Source: Pseudomonas sp. MWU16-30317 (GTDB taxonomy: Bacteria; Pseudomonadota; Gammaproteobacteria; Pseudomonadales; Pseudomonadaceae). Taken from it: a stretch of DNA of 64,000 nucleotides. The stretch covers positions 186,001 to 250,000 of the forward strand of contig NZ_JAIWJA010000008.1 of NCBI RefSeq assembly GCF_020515695.1, written 5' to 3'. The position numbers were made by a program, and so were the translations under genes. A model generated the notes under the pieces. It was given only the letters and a program-made list of their open reading frames with translations, was not told the DNA's origin and searched no databases. This document shows positions 53,487 through 62,348 of this stretch, in pieces (position 1 is the first letter of the stretch; the number at the start of each line of letters is the position of its first letter).

Positions 53487-53776
53487 GTGAGCTTGGTTGA
53501 TAGCGGCCGCCTATGACAGGCGACTTCGACCCGTAGCAGACGCTCTCTCTTACCGTTGTGTTCGGATGGCAGCAGAGCCGCGCCGGATCGAGAGCGTGGG
53601 CATCCCTATTCTCAGCAGCGGCATTAACTGCCAGCGGCGCGCCCGATCGCCGACTACACCGCCTGACTCTCGAACTGCACCGTCGTGGTCGATGCTCACG
53701 GCACGGGCGTCCAGTTCGCCAGGCGAGTGGAAGAACTGGGCGTGGCGAACGTGCGGCCGGGCTAGATCTCGCGTCA
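53487..53776 (+). other. Region without an intact gene; possible phage-terminase relic
   Basis: 290 bases. No complete gene is present. In one frame, after a TGA, LSNCTVVVDAHGTG and VQFARRVEELGVANVRPG stand before a TAG ending at 53764. This resembles, from memory, the nuclease-domain end of phage terminase large subunits. Other frames give only Ser/Arg-rich shadows. Weak evidence for a decayed prophage gene. Confidence 0.25.
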
Positions 53777-54040
53777 TTAGGCGCTGGCGCGAGTGTCCGG
53801 CGGCTTCGCTGGTGCTTTCGCTGCAGGCCTGGCAGCCGGTTTTACGCTAGGTTTCGCAGGCACTTTCGCGGCTGGTTTCGCAGCCGGTTTCACGCCAGAT
53901 TTCGCAGGCGCTTTCACAGCTGGCTTAGCAGCAGCTTTCGCTATTGCAGGACGCAAGCCTTGTCGCTTGATCAATCCCGACTCCGTCCGTTTGCGCAGTT
54001 TTAAGTTGTGGCAGAAAAGCTCGCAAGCCTCTTCATTCAT
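53777..54040 (-). CDS. Small Ala/Lys/Pro-repeat protein downstream of an antitoxin
   Basis: An 87-residue frame. Residues 1-33 are mixed (MNEEACELFCHNLKLRKRTE); from about 34 on it is a low-complexity Ala-Lys-Pro tract with 16-residue repeats (KAPAKSGVKPAAKPAA, then KVPAKPSVKPAARPAA, then a partial copy). Such tails resemble histone-H1-like DNA-binding proteins (AlgP type). Its ATG overlaps the antitoxin stop as ATGA, suggesting coupled translation. It could be a DNA-binding accessory protein or a fortuitous frame on a repeat; I lean to real at modest confidence. Confidence 0.45.
   Translation of the reverse strand: MNEEACELFCHNLKLRKRTESGLIKRQGLRPAIAKAAAKPAVKAPAKSGVKPAAKPAAKVPAKPSVKPAARPAAKAPAKPPDTRASA
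53785..53940. repeat. Imperfect 48-base tandem repeat encoding the Ala/Lys/Pro tract
   Basis: About two and a half degenerate copies of a 48-base unit, each coding 16 residues (KxPAKxxVKPAAxPAA), plus shorter AAKPA units. It is coding repetition, not a CRISPR: no conserved repeats separated by unique spacers. Confidence 0.6.
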
Positions 54041-54396
54041 ACCACTAAGCCAGCCTGTCGAAGCTCTGGTGCTGGCTTCACAGTTAGCTCAACCCCGACA
54101 GCGAGCATGAGGCGCATCACCGTGTCGTAGCGAACGTGGGTACCGCTCTTCAGTGCTTTGTAAAGGCTCTCACGGTTCACCCCGGCGTTCTGCGCCAGCC
54201 TGTTCACGCCTTGGGCTTTGGCCACTTCGGCAATCGCCTGCATCATGACTTCGGGGTCGTGTTCTTTCATCGCTTCGGCCAGGAACGCACTGGTAGTTTC
54301 GGGCGTGTCCAGGAAGCGGGAGGCCTCGAAGCGGCTTGTATTGCCCAGATTCAGGTTGAGAATGGGCATGTCTTCGGGTTTGTTTTGGTTACTCAT
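54037..54396 (-). CDS. Orphan type-II toxin-antitoxin antitoxin (HigA/addiction-module antidote family)
   Basis: A 119-residue protein: RFLDTPETTSAFLAEAMKEHDPEVMMQAIAEVAKAQGVNRLAQNAGVNRESLYKALKSG is the TIGR02684-type antidote core with an XRE HTH. Its usual RelE/HigB-like toxin gene should lie directly upstream, but the stretch to the peptidase gene at 54494 is only about 100 bases, so no toxin is present. The start is 54396, with GAGG nine bases upstream; an ATG at 54402 is possible. It is likely an autorepressor. Confidence 0.85.
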   Translation of the reverse strand: MSNQNKPEDMPILNLNLGNTSRFEASRFLDTPETTSAFLAEAMKEHDPEVMMQAIAEVAKAQGVNRLAQNAGVNRESLYKALKSGTHVRYDTVMRLMLAVGVELTVKPAPELRQAGLVV

Positions 54397-54493
54397 AATC
54401 ATGCACCTCGCAGTGCGTCCAGATGCGCGCCTGTCGCGCGAACGCTTGGGCGGCGTCGACTTTGGAAGGGGAGGCTGCGCAGCCACCGCGCAC

Positions 54494-55750
54494 TCACTGT
54501 TTAGCTGTGCCTTTAGAAAGCTCCATGATCATGCGCGTCAGCAGGTAAATCCGTGGCGAGACGCTTTCGACTTCGGCGTATTCTTCGGGGGTATGGATGT
54601 TGCCGCCGACGATGCCAAAACCGTCCAGCGTCGGCACGCCAACACTGGCGGCCAGGCTTGCATCGGCTGCGCCGCCGCTGCCTTCGAGGGTCAGCGTGCG
54701 GCCGAGTTCGCCGTAAATGCCTTGGGCGACAGCCACCAACTTGTCGGTTTCGGCGGTTTGCGGCATCGGTGGGAGGCCACGAATCAGCTGGGTCGACACT
54801 TCGGTTTCCGGGATCAGTTTGTCAGCCGATACTCGCGCGAGATCCTTTTCGATCCGGTCGAACTCTTCCGGCACGGCTACGCGCACATCGGCCTTGGCGC
54901 TGGCTCGATCAGGGATGACATTGGTGCGGTCACCGGCATTGATCACAGTAAAGTTGATGGTGGTCTTCTTCTCGGCATCGCCCAGTTTCCCTAGTTGCAG
55001 AATCTGGTGTGCCGCTTCCATCGCCGCGTTACGGCCCAGCTCCGGTGCAACGCCCGCATGGGACGCCTTGCCCTTCACGTCGACCACTGCTGTCACACTG
55101 CCTTTACGCCAGACAACCAGGCCGTCAGCGGGGCGACCCGGCTCCAGGTTCAGCGTCACATCGTGCTGCCTGGCGGTTTCCTTGATCAGGTCGGTCGCAG
55201 CGTCCGAACCGGTTTCCTCGCTGGCGTCCAGCAGGAAGGTGATCTGCGCGTAGTCGGTAAACTTCAGGTTTTTCAGAATCTGCAGCGCGTAAATCCCGGC
55301 GACAATGCCGCCCTTGTCGTCCATCACCCCGGGGCCATAAGCGCGTCCATCCTTGATGTGGAAAGGCCGGGCGGCGGCCGAGCCTTCCTTGAACACCGTG
55401 TCCATGTGCGCCATGAGCAAGATCTTCGCTTTGCCCGTGCCCTTGAGCGTGGCGATCACATGGTTGCTTTTGTCAGGGGGCGTATTGGGGAAGGTCTCAA
55501 TGGTCGCTCCGAGCTTTTTCAATTCATCGACGACCATGGCGCTCACCTTGCTCAGCCCCGGCTCGTAACCGGAGCCGGAATCGATATTGACCAATTGCTC
55601 CAACAGCTTCAGCGCAGGCTCCTTGGCCTGCTCGGCGCCAGCCTGAACCAGTTTGTCGGGCGTCGCTGCCTGAGCGAGGGAGCCGCCAGCAAATGTGACA
55701 GCAAGCGCCAAAGCGCAGGCGAGGGCAGAGCGCGGAAGCATTAACGGCAT
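54494..55750 (-). CDS. M20 peptidase, glutamate carboxypeptidase (CPG2-like)
   Basis: A 418-residue exported zinc peptidase. A Sec signal covers about 28 residues (ending AQA); zinc ligands and catalytic residues match carboxypeptidase G2 (415 residues) with a +3 shift: H115, D117, D144, E178/E179, plus a late GGNIHTPEEYAEVE. CPG2 removes C-terminal glutamate from folates and other conjugates. The start at 55750 has AAGGA eight bases upstream. It probably acts in the periplasm to release glutamate as nutrient. Confidence 0.92.
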   Translation of the reverse strand: MPLMLPRSALACALALAVTFAGGSLAQAATPDKLVQAGAEQAKEPALKLLEQLVNIDSGSGYEPGLSKVSAMVVDELKKLGATIETFPNTPPDKSNHVIATLKGTGKAKILLMAHMDTVFKEGSAAARPFHIKDGRAYGPGVMDDKGGIVAGIYALQILKNLKFTDYAQITFLLDASEETGSDAATDLIKETARQHDVTLNLEPGRPADGLVVWRKGSVTAVVDVKGKASHAGVAPELGRNAAMEAAHQILQLGKLGDAEKKTTINFTVINAGDRTNVIPDRASAKADVRVAVPEEFDRIEKDLARVSADKLIPETEVSTQLIRGLPPMPQTAETDKLVAVAQGIYGELGRTLTLEGSGGAADASLAASVGVPTLDGFGIVGGNIHTPEEYAEVESVSPRIYLLTRMIMELSKGTAKQ

Positions 55751-55893
55751 GGGTCGTTCCTTGAGTGGGGTGGATTGATCAAAAGATCTTGGCGATTCTG
55801 AACGCAGATGCGCTGTGGCCTGAAGTTGCGGCGTTGAGCGAGATTGCGTCCATTGAGAATGTAGTGTGACGCCAGTCATGTCGGCTCGTTTGC

Positions 55894-56850
55894 CTACACC
55901 TCCCGTAACCCCTGCGCCGTATTCAAATCCGTCACCAGCACATCCACGAAGCCGCCCTTGAGCGCGCCACGAATTGCATGAACCTTGCGGCTCCCGCCCG
56001 CCAAGGCCAGCACGCGTGGCACGCTGTGCAGCTTGGGCAATGCCATTGACACGACGAACTCCTCGTCTTCGCCGAGCACGGGCTTGCCGTTGGCGTCGAA
56101 GTAGCGCAGGCAGATGTCTCCCACCGCGCCGCGCTCGGCGAGCACCCGCAACATTTCCTCGGTGTAGTAGTTGCCGCTGTTGCGTAGCAGTTGCGACGGC
56201 TCCAGTTCACCGACGCCGACAATGGCCAGGGTGACGCTGTCGAAGCGTTCGATGACTTCGCGCACTTCGTCCATCTGCATGATGCGTTCGCGGCTTTGTA
56301 CCGACTGCTCGATACTCTGGGAGGGCAGCAAGTAGGCGGGGCAGTTGAGCAGCGTGGCCAGGCGTTGAGTCAGCAGGGTGGCTTCGAAGGCACCCTTGTT
56401 GCCGACCCCGCCTAGCAGTTGCACCACTTCGCGGGCGGCCTGGCGGCCCGGCAGGCTGTGCAGGTGCCCGACCATGGCCCGAATCGTCGAGCTCCAGGAT
56501 GAAATACCGATGCTGTCATCGGCGTTCAAGGTGGTTTCCAGATAATGAGCGGCGGCCGAGCCAATCGCCTGCTTGATGCTTTCTTCGTCGTCAGGCACTG
56601 TCGCTTCGACCACGATCACCCGGCGCACGCCGTAGCGCTGCTGCAGTTCGCGTTCAAGTTCCAGATGCAGCCCCTGGGGGCGCATCACCGTAATCTTCAC
56701 CACGCCATCCTGCAGCGCGCGTTGCAAGGCGCGGCTGATGAAGGACTGTGAAAGGTCGAGCTGTGCCGAGATCTGCGACTGCTTCAAGCCTTCCTCGTAA
56801 TAGAGGCTGGCAATTTTGGTAATCAGACGCAGTTCTTCGATCTGGCTCAT
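55894..56850 (-). CDS. SorC-family sugar-responsive transcriptional regulator
   Basis: A 318-residue regulator: N-terminal HTH (IASLYYEEGLKQSQISAQLDLSQSFISRALQRALQDGVV) and a sugar-phosphate-binding domain with LLGGVGNKGAFEA, LAIVGVGELEPSQLL and VLALAGGSRKVHAIRGALKGGFVDVLVTDL. It likely senses a phosphorylated or free sugar/polyol and controls the genes at 56914-64000. The start at 56850 (MSQIEE) avoids an unsupported extension to 56883. It lies downstream of an SDR on the same strand. Confidence 0.92.
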   Translation of the reverse strand: MSQIEELRLITKIASLYYEEGLKQSQISAQLDLSQSFISRALQRALQDGVVKITVMRPQGLHLELERELQQRYGVRRVIVVEATVPDDEESIKQAIGSAAAHYLETTLNADDSIGISSWSSTIRAMVGHLHSLPGRQAAREVVQLLGGVGNKGAFEATLLTQRLATLLNCPAYLLPSQSIEQSVQSRERIMQMDEVREVIERFDSVTLAIVGVGELEPSQLLRNSGNYYTEEMLRVLAERGAVGDICLRYFDANGKPVLGEDEEFVVSMALPKLHSVPRVLALAGGSRKVHAIRGALKGGFVDVLVTDLNTAQGLREV

Positions 56851-56913
56851 GACTCTCTCGATGACGGGCTTGTACAGTAACAATCAGTTCACTACCGCCT
56901 GCATCATAACAAA

Positions 56914-57714
56914 TCAGGACATGATCAAGCCGCCGTCGATATTGATCGCCTGGCCAGTCAGGTAGGCGGCGTCGTCGCTCGCCAGGAACGCCACCAAGCC
57001 TGCCACGTCTTCGGGTTTGCCGGCGCGGCGCATGGGGATATTGCCGACCCATTCGGCCATCAGCTCGCCTTTGGCGTATTGCTTGTGCTCGGTGCTAAGG
57101 ATTTGCCCCCATACACGGTCGTTGTACTCCCACATCTCGCTTTCGATGATGCCTGGGCAGAAGGCGTTGACGGTGATGCCATGGCGCGCGAGTTCCAGCG
57201 ACAGGCTCTGGGTGATGCCGATCACGCCCATCTTGCTCGCCGCATAATGCGGGGTGTAGACAAAGCCCTGGCGGCCCTGGCCGGAGGAGGTGTTGATCAG
57301 CCGGCCGCTGCCCTGTTTGACCATGTACTTGGCGGCTTCTCGGCAGCAAAGCCAGACGGCGGTGGTGTTGACCTGCAGCACTTTGTCGAAGTCGCTGCGG
57401 GGCATGCTGTCGAAGTGGTCGATGGTGATGATGCCCGCGTTCTGCACCGACACGTCGATGCTGGCGAAGCGCTCGAACGCGGCAGCGTACATCTGCACCA
57501 CCTGTGCTTCATCGGTAACGTCGACGCCCAGCGCCAAAATCTGTGCGCCATGCCTGCCGGCGATCTGCTCGGCCGTGGCGGTCACACGAGCCAAGTCGTT
57601 GGACGCCATGACCAGATTCGCCCCTTCCCGGGCGAAGCGCTCGGCGATGCCGGCACCGATGCCGCGGCAGGCGCCGGTGATGACGATGGTCTTGCCAGTG
57701 AATCGTTGCGACAT
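56914..57714 (-). CDS. SDR polyol/ketose dehydrogenase (SmoS/acetoin-reductase-like)
   Basis: A 266-residue SDR: TGACRGIG cofactor loop, VQNAGI, TSSGQGRQGFVYTPHYAASK (Ser/Tyr/Lys) and the polyol-type FCPGIIESEMWEYNDRVWGQ, close to sorbitol and 2,3-butanediol dehydrogenases. It should oxidise a sugar alcohol to a ketose. AGGAG lies eight bases before the start at 57714. It follows another SDR by 22 bases in the same operon. Confidence 0.9.
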   Translation of the reverse strand: MSQRFTGKTIVITGACRGIGAGIAERFAREGANLVMASNDLARVTATAEQIAGRHGAQILALGVDVTDEAQVVQMYAAAFERFASIDVSVQNAGIITIDHFDSMPRSDFDKVLQVNTTAVWLCCREAAKYMVKQGSGRLINTSSGQGRQGFVYTPHYAASKMGVIGITQSLSLELARHGITVNAFCPGIIESEMWEYNDRVWGQILSTEHKQYAKGELMAEWVGNIPMRRAGKPEDVAGLVAFLASDDAAYLTGQAINIDGGLIMS

Positions 57715-57736
57715 GTCATGCACTCCTGAGGTGGGC

Positions 57737-58501
57737 TTACCAGCAGACGAAGCCACCGTCGACGATCAGGTCGACGCCGGTGCAGAAAGACGCGGCCTGA
57801 CTGGCCAGAAAGATCGCCGGGCCGACGATCTCCTCGACGGCGGCCATGCGTCCCATCGGCGTGGTTTGCTCGAAGATTTTTACCTGCTCGGCGACTTCCG
57901 GGCGCGAGTTCATGGGCGTAGCGGTGTAGCCCGGGCTGATGCAGTTGACCCGCAGGCCCTGGTCGGCCCACTCCATGGCCAGGCTTTTGCTGAGATGGAT
58001 GACCCCAGCCTTGGACGTGTTGTAGTGGGCCTGCAGCAGCCCGCGGTTGACGATGCTGCCGGACATCGAGGCAATGTTGACGATGGCGCCTTTGCCGCGC
58101 GGTAGCATCACCGCCGCCTGTGCTTGGCAACTGAGGAAGACGCCCGTTAGGTTGACGTCGAGCATGCTCTGCCAGCGCTCCAGCGTCAGCTCTTCGGCGG
58201 CCTGGGCGTTAGCGATGCCTGCGCAATTGACCGCCACGCTCAGCTCGCCCAATTCGCTTTCACAGCGGGCTACAGCGGCCTCCAGGCTGGCCTTGTCGGT
58301 CACCGTGCCGCTCATGGCCAAGGCGCGACGGCCCAACGCCTGAATGCGTTCTACGGTCTGGCCAATCCCGGCGCTGCCGGGCAGGTCGAAGCACGCCACA
58401 TCGGCGCCCGCCTGGGCCAGGCCCACGGCAATGGCCTGGCCAATGCCGCTACCGGCACCCGTGACGAATGCGGTTTGCCCATCGAGTCGAAAAATTTGCA
58501 T
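57737..58501 (-). CDS. SDR-family dehydrogenase, polyol/sugar type
   Basis: A 254-residue SDR: TGAGSGIG, VNCAGIA, NIASMSGSIVNRGLLQAHYNTSK (Ser/Tyr/Lys) and the ending VDGGFVCW. That tail occurs in dehydrogenases of tetritols, pentitols and ketoses. It is a plausible second redox step of the same pathway. It follows the ABC ATPase gene by 38 bases. Confidence 0.9.
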   Translation of the reverse strand: MQIFRLDGQTAFVTGAGSGIGQAIAVGLAQAGADVACFDLPGSAGIGQTVERIQALGRRALAMSGTVTDKASLEAAVARCESELGELSVAVNCAGIANAQAAEELTLERWQSMLDVNLTGVFLSCQAQAAVMLPRGKGAIVNIASMSGSIVNRGLLQAHYNTSKAGVIHLSKSLAMEWADQGLRVNCISPGYTATPMNSRPEVAEQVKIFEQTTPMGRMAAVEEIVGPAIFLASQAASFCTGVDLIVDGGFVCW

Positions 58502-58539
58502 ACAGGCTCCGTTATTTGTTGGTTTTGTAGGGGGAGGGC

Positions 58540-60063
58540 TCAGGCCGTGGCCAGCTCCATGACGGTCACCGGCGTGGCCTGCCCGCGCTCAAGAATGCCC
58601 ATCTGCCGGCCGCGACTCATGACCATCACTCGATGCGACAGGCCGAGTACTTCGTCGAGGTCGGAGCTGACCACGATCACCGCCATGCCGGTGGCCGCCA
58701 GCTGTGCGATCACCTCGTAGATGGCTGCGCGGGCGCCGACGTCGATGCCGCGGGTCGGCTCATCGAGAATGAATACCTTGGGGTTGCGCGCCAGCCACTT
58801 GGCGATGACGACCTTCTGCTGGTTACCGCCCGAAAGGTTCGACACCGCCTGTTCAGGTTGGCCCTTGACGCCTAGCCGAGCAACGGCCTTGAGGGCGAAA
58901 TCGCGCAGGCTGGCCGGCATCACCCAGCCCTTGCCCTCGATCAAATCGGTGTTGCCATAGGCGAGGTTGTCTTCGATGCGGTGGCTGACGATCACGCCTT
59001 GCTGTTTACGATCCTCGGGCACCAGCACCACGCCGGCCTGGATCGCCTCATTAGGGTTGGCAAAATGCCGGTCCTGGCCTTCGAGCTGCAGGTGGCCCTG
59101 GATGTTCTGGGCTGCTCCGGCAATGGCCCGTACCAGCTCGGTACGCCCGGCGCCGACCACCCCGGCGATGCCGAAAACTTCGCCGGCTCGCACGCTGAAG
59201 TCGATACCGTGCAGGGCGAATTCACGGCAGGTCAGGTCCTTGATCTGCAGCACTACCCGCGCGGACGGCTCGGTCATCTTCGGGAAAATCCGCTCCAGGC
59301 TGCGCCCCACCATTTCCTCGACCAACTGGCGCACTGGCAACTGGGCCGTGGCATGCACGGAAATCTGCCGGCCGTCGCGCAACACCAGCACGCGGTCGGC
59401 GATGCGGGCGATTTCTTCCAGGCGATGGCTGATGTAGATGAACGAAACGCCTTCAGCCTTGAGCCGCTCGACCTGCTTGAACAGCAGCTCGGTCTCCTCG
59501 CCACCGAGCGCTGCGGTGGGTTCGTCGAGAATCAGCAGGCGCGCCTTGAGGGTCAGGGCCTTGGCGATCTCCACCAGTTGCTGGGCGGCGACGCTCAGCC
59601 CGGCGACCTTGCGCGACGCCGGCACATTCAGGCCCAGGCGTTGCAATTGCTTGTCGGCTTGCGCCTCGATGTATTCGCGGTCGACCCGCCCGTTGCGCAT
59701 GGGCAGTCGGCCAACGAACATATTTTCGGCGATCGATAGCTCGGGCAGCAGGCGAATCTCCTGATGAATGAGGCCGATCCCGGCATCCAGTGCGGCCCCT
59801 GGAGTGGCTGGGGCATAGGGCTGTCCGAGCCAGGTCATGCTGCCGCCCGCATCGGGCTGCACCACGCCGGCGATGATCGATGACAAGGTCGACTTGCCGG
59901 CGCCGTTCTCACCCAGCAGGGCCAGGACTTCGCCGGGGCGGATGTCGGCGTCGATCCCCGCCAGCACCTGCACGCCAGCGTAGTTTTTGCCGATATTGCG
60001 CAGGCACAGGGCGGCTTCGCCGGTCGTCGATGATTCAGTAACGTCTGCTGTGAGGGCGTGCAT
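58540..60063 (-). CDS. Sugar ABC transporter ATP-binding protein (RbsA/XylG-like, double cassette)
   Basis: A 507-residue protein with two ABC domains. The first has GENGAGKST, LSVAAQQLVEIAKAL and LLILDEPTAALGGEE; the second has a degenerate Walker A (GVVGAGRTEL) but intact NLSGGNQQKVVIAKWL and VFILDEPTRGIDVGA, as usual for this class. The start at 60063 (MHALT) is better than an in-frame TTG at 60081. It energises import with the neighbouring RbsB- and RbsC-like proteins. Confidence 0.93.
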   Translation of the reverse strand: MHALTADVTESSTTGEAALCLRNIGKNYAGVQVLAGIDADIRPGEVLALLGENGAGKSTLSSIIAGVVQPDAGGSMTWLGQPYAPATPGAALDAGIGLIHQEIRLLPELSIAENMFVGRLPMRNGRVDREYIEAQADKQLQRLGLNVPASRKVAGLSVAAQQLVEIAKALTLKARLLILDEPTAALGGEETELLFKQVERLKAEGVSFIYISHRLEEIARIADRVLVLRDGRQISVHATAQLPVRQLVEEMVGRSLERIFPKMTEPSARVVLQIKDLTCREFALHGIDFSVRAGEVFGIAGVVGAGRTELVRAIAGAAQNIQGHLQLEGQDRHFANPNEAIQAGVVLVPEDRKQQGVIVSHRIEDNLAYGNTDLIEGKGWVMPASLRDFALKAVARLGVKGQPEQAVSNLSGGNQQKVVIAKWLARNPKVFILDEPTRGIDVGARAAIYEVIAQLAATGMAVIVVSSDLDEVLGLSHRVMVMSRGRQMGILERGQATPVTVMELATA

Positions 60064-60077
60064 GGTCACCGTCCGGC

Positions 60078-61007
60078 TCAAGGGTGCTGTTTGATGAAGG
60101 GCTCGACGTTGTCCTTGGTGGTCAACACGGCGGGCAGCAATTGCTCTTTGGGCACGGGCTTGCCGGCCTTGAAGTCAATGGCCGAACTCACCGCCAGGCG
60201 ACCCATGGCTTGGGTCTGCTGGGTCATGGTGGCTTGCAGCACGCCACTGGCAACGGCCTTGAGCGCAGCAGCGTCACCGTCGAAACCGACAATGGTCACC
60301 GGGTGGTCGAGGTTGCCGACCTTGACGGCCTGGGCGGCGCCCAACGCCATGGCATCGGCGCGCCCGAAGAACACGGTGATGTTGGGGTCGCGTTGAAGCA
60401 TGTCCTGGGCCACCGCGAAGCCTTTGTCCTGAGCCCACTCGGCCGGCTGCTGGGCAACCACCTTGAGGTCGGGAAAGGCTTTAAGGCCTTCATCAAAACC
60501 CTTGGCGCGGTCGTTTTCCGGGGTGGTGCCGATCTGCCCTTGCAAAATGGCTACGCGGCCTTTGCCTTGGGTGACCTTGCCCACGTATTCGGCCAGGGCC
60601 TTGGCGCCGGCCACGCTGTCGCTGGCGATAAAGGTGTCGCCCGGTGCGTCCGGCGCGTTGCGATCGACGGCGATCACCGGGATACCCGCCGCCTTGGCTG
60701 CTTTCACCGGCACACCGGCGGCGGTGGCGCCGGCCGGAATATAGATCAGCACGTCGATCTGGCGGGTGATCAGGTCTTCGATCTGGCTAACCTGGGTGGC
60801 GGAGTTGCCCTGGGCATCGACCGTGATGACTTTCACCCCCTTGGCCTTGCCTTCGGCTTCTACCGATTGTTTGATCTGGTTGAAAAAGTCGGCCTGCAGG
60901 TTGGCGACCGCCAGGCCAATGGTCAGGTCCTTGGCCTGGGCGGTGCCGGCGGCAACGGTGGCAGCACAGAGGGCGCAGGCGAGCAGCAGTTTACGGGTCT
61001 TGAACAT
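60078..61007 (-). CDS. Sugar ABC transporter substrate-binding protein (RbsB-like)
   Basis: A 309-residue periplasmic protein. Signal peptide MFKTRKLLLACALCAATVAA (cleavage after AQA), then LTIGLAVANLQADFFNQIKQSVEAEGKAKG and ligand-binding loops VDRNAPDAPGDTFIASDSVAGAKALAEYV and DAMALGAAQAV, the Peripla_BP_4 pattern. It binds a pentose, polyol or related sugar. CAGGAG lies before the ATG, and CACAATAAAAACC (61021-61033, minus strand) is a weak Crc/Hfq-type motif. Confidence 0.93.
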   Translation of the reverse strand: MFKTRKLLLACALCAATVAAGTAQAKDLTIGLAVANLQADFFNQIKQSVEAEGKAKGVKVITVDAQGNSATQVSQIEDLITRQIDVLIYIPAGATAAGVPVKAAKAAGIPVIAVDRNAPDAPGDTFIASDSVAGAKALAEYVGKVTQGKGRVAILQGQIGTTPENDRAKGFDEGLKAFPDLKVVAQQPAEWAQDKGFAVAQDMLQRDPNITVFFGRADAMALGAAQAVKVGNLDHPVTIVGFDGDAAALKAVASGVLQATMTQQTQAMGRLAVSSAIDFKAGKPVPKEQLLPAVLTTKDNVEPFIKQHP

Positions 61008-61056
61008 GGCAATGACTCCTGGTTTTTATTGTGGTGCTACGGGTATGAGGCGAGTG

Positions 61057-62073
61057 CTATGCACGATCGTTACGGCGGCGCAGGGTGTCGAGCGTGACGG
61101 CCAGGGCGATCACCACACCGATCACGACTTGCTGAATGAATGGCGAAACGCCTAGCAGATTCAGACCGTTGCGCAGCACGCCGATAATCAATACGCCGAC
61201 CAGGGTGCCGCCGATGCCACCCACACCACCGCTCAGGCTGGCGCCGCCAATGACCACGGCAGCAATCGCGTCCAGCTCCATGGTCAGGCCCGCGCTGGGC
61301 TGCGAGGAGTCGAGGCGCGCGGCCATGGTCACCGCAGCGATACCGGCCAGGGCGCCGCTCAGGGCGTAGACCCAAAGCGTAATCTTGCGCACCTTGATGC
61401 CCGACAGACGCGCTACCTCGGCGCTGCCGCCGATGGCATAGAGGTTGCGCCCTCCGGCACGGTAGCGCAGGTACACCCAGGCACCGGCAGAGAGCAGCAG
61501 AAACAGGCCAACAGTGGCGGACAGAAAGCCGAAATGCCGCACCGTGGCCAACGCGGTGAACCAGTCCGGAAACCCGACGATCTGCCGGCCCTCGGTGAGG
61601 ATATTGGCCAGCCCGCGCGCCACGGACATCATCGTCAGGGTGGCGATGAAGGCGGGCAGGCGGGCATAGGAAATCATCAGCCCGGACACCAGCCCTGCCA
61701 GCATGCCGGTGCCAATCGCAAGCACGATGGCCAGGCCTAGCGGCACGCCGACGTCCTGATATAGCCAACCGAGCATCATCATCGAAAACGCCAGTACCGA
61801 ACCGACCGACAGGTCGATGCCGCCAATCACGATCACCGCTGTCATGCCTAGGGCGAGAATGCCCAGCACGGTGACTTGGTCGAGGATGTTGAGGCCGTTG
61901 CGAACCGAGAAGAAGTAGTCGGAACTGAAGGAGAAGACCAGCACCAGCAATGCCAGGCCAATAAGCGGCCCGCCGATGTTGTTGGGAAGCAGTTTGACCA
62001 GACGTGAGCGGCTGGCGCGTTTGCCGGCCGATTCAGAGGTGCCGGAATTAGGAACCGAAACGTTACCGTCCAC
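61057..62073 (-). CDS. Sugar ABC transporter permease (RbsC-like)
   Basis: A 338-residue BPD_transp_2 permease with eight to ten helices: LFGMTAVIVIGGIDLSVGSVLAFSMMML-like LALGMTAVIVIGGIDLSVGSVL, and LDAIAAVVIGGASLSGGVGGIGGTLVGVL near the end. The start is GTG at 62073 with AGGAG eight bases upstream. It is the first gene of the importer/SDR operon, divergent from the transketolase genes. Confidence 0.92.
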   Translation of the reverse strand: MDGNVSVPNSGTSESAGKRASRSRLVKLLPNNIGGPLIGLALLVLVFSFSSDYFFSVRNGLNILDQVTVLGILALGMTAVIVIGGIDLSVGSVLAFSMMMLGWLYQDVGVPLGLAIVLAIGTGMLAGLVSGLMISYARLPAFIATLTMMSVARGLANILTEGRQIVGFPDWFTALATVRHFGFLSATVGLFLLLSAGAWVYLRYRAGGRNLYAIGGSAEVARLSGIKVRKITLWVYALSGALAGIAAVTMAARLDSSQPSAGLTMELDAIAAVVIGGASLSGGVGGIGGTLVGVLIIGVLRNGLNLLGVSPFIQQVVIGVVIALAVTLDTLRRRNDRA

Positions 62074-62172
62074 GGGGTGTTCTCCTGATTATTTTTTTTG
62101 GAGTACAGGTTCTGACATGCCCGCCGCACGGTAAAACCAGCGGCTTTGTCAGCTCTGAATAAATATGCGTGG

Positions 62173-62188
62173 CTGAATTTCAATTCAG
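62173..62188. promoter_or_regulatory. Inverted repeat, SorC operator candidate 1
   Basis: CTGAATT-TC-AATTCAG: a perfect 16-base inverted repeat in the divergent region between the RbsC-like (62073) and transketolase (62349) starts. Confidence 0.5.
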
Positions 62189-62283
62189 GTTCGGCCTGCG
62201 GTGGATGATTGTCAAGCAATTTAATTATCCGAGCCACCTCTTGACCGTCGGAAAAAAAAGGCGCCTAAATATATTTGCACAAC

Positions 62284-62297
62284 TGAATAAATATTCA
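62284..62297. promoter_or_regulatory. Inverted repeat, SorC operator candidate 2
   Basis: TGAATA-AA-TATTCA, sharing the TGAAT/ATTCA half-sites of the repeat at 62173-62188. The same TGAATAAATAT sequence also occurs at about 62156-62166. Recurrent TGAAT...ATTCA pairs suit a SorC regulator acting on both divergent promoters. Confidence 0.5.
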
Positions 62298-62348
62298 ATA
62301 AAGCGATCCTGCTGCCGCCCCCGCGAGGCAGCTCACGAGGGACAGTTC

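Noticed and set aside
53785-53940. CRISPR-like tandem repeats
   Set aside because: Repeats are degenerate, contiguous and coding, with no unique spacers and no cas genes nearby.
58540-62073. Ribose utilisation operon
   Set aside because: Importer is of the ribose type, but no ribokinase or ribose pyranase is present and the enzymes are polyol-type SDRs plus a split transketolase.
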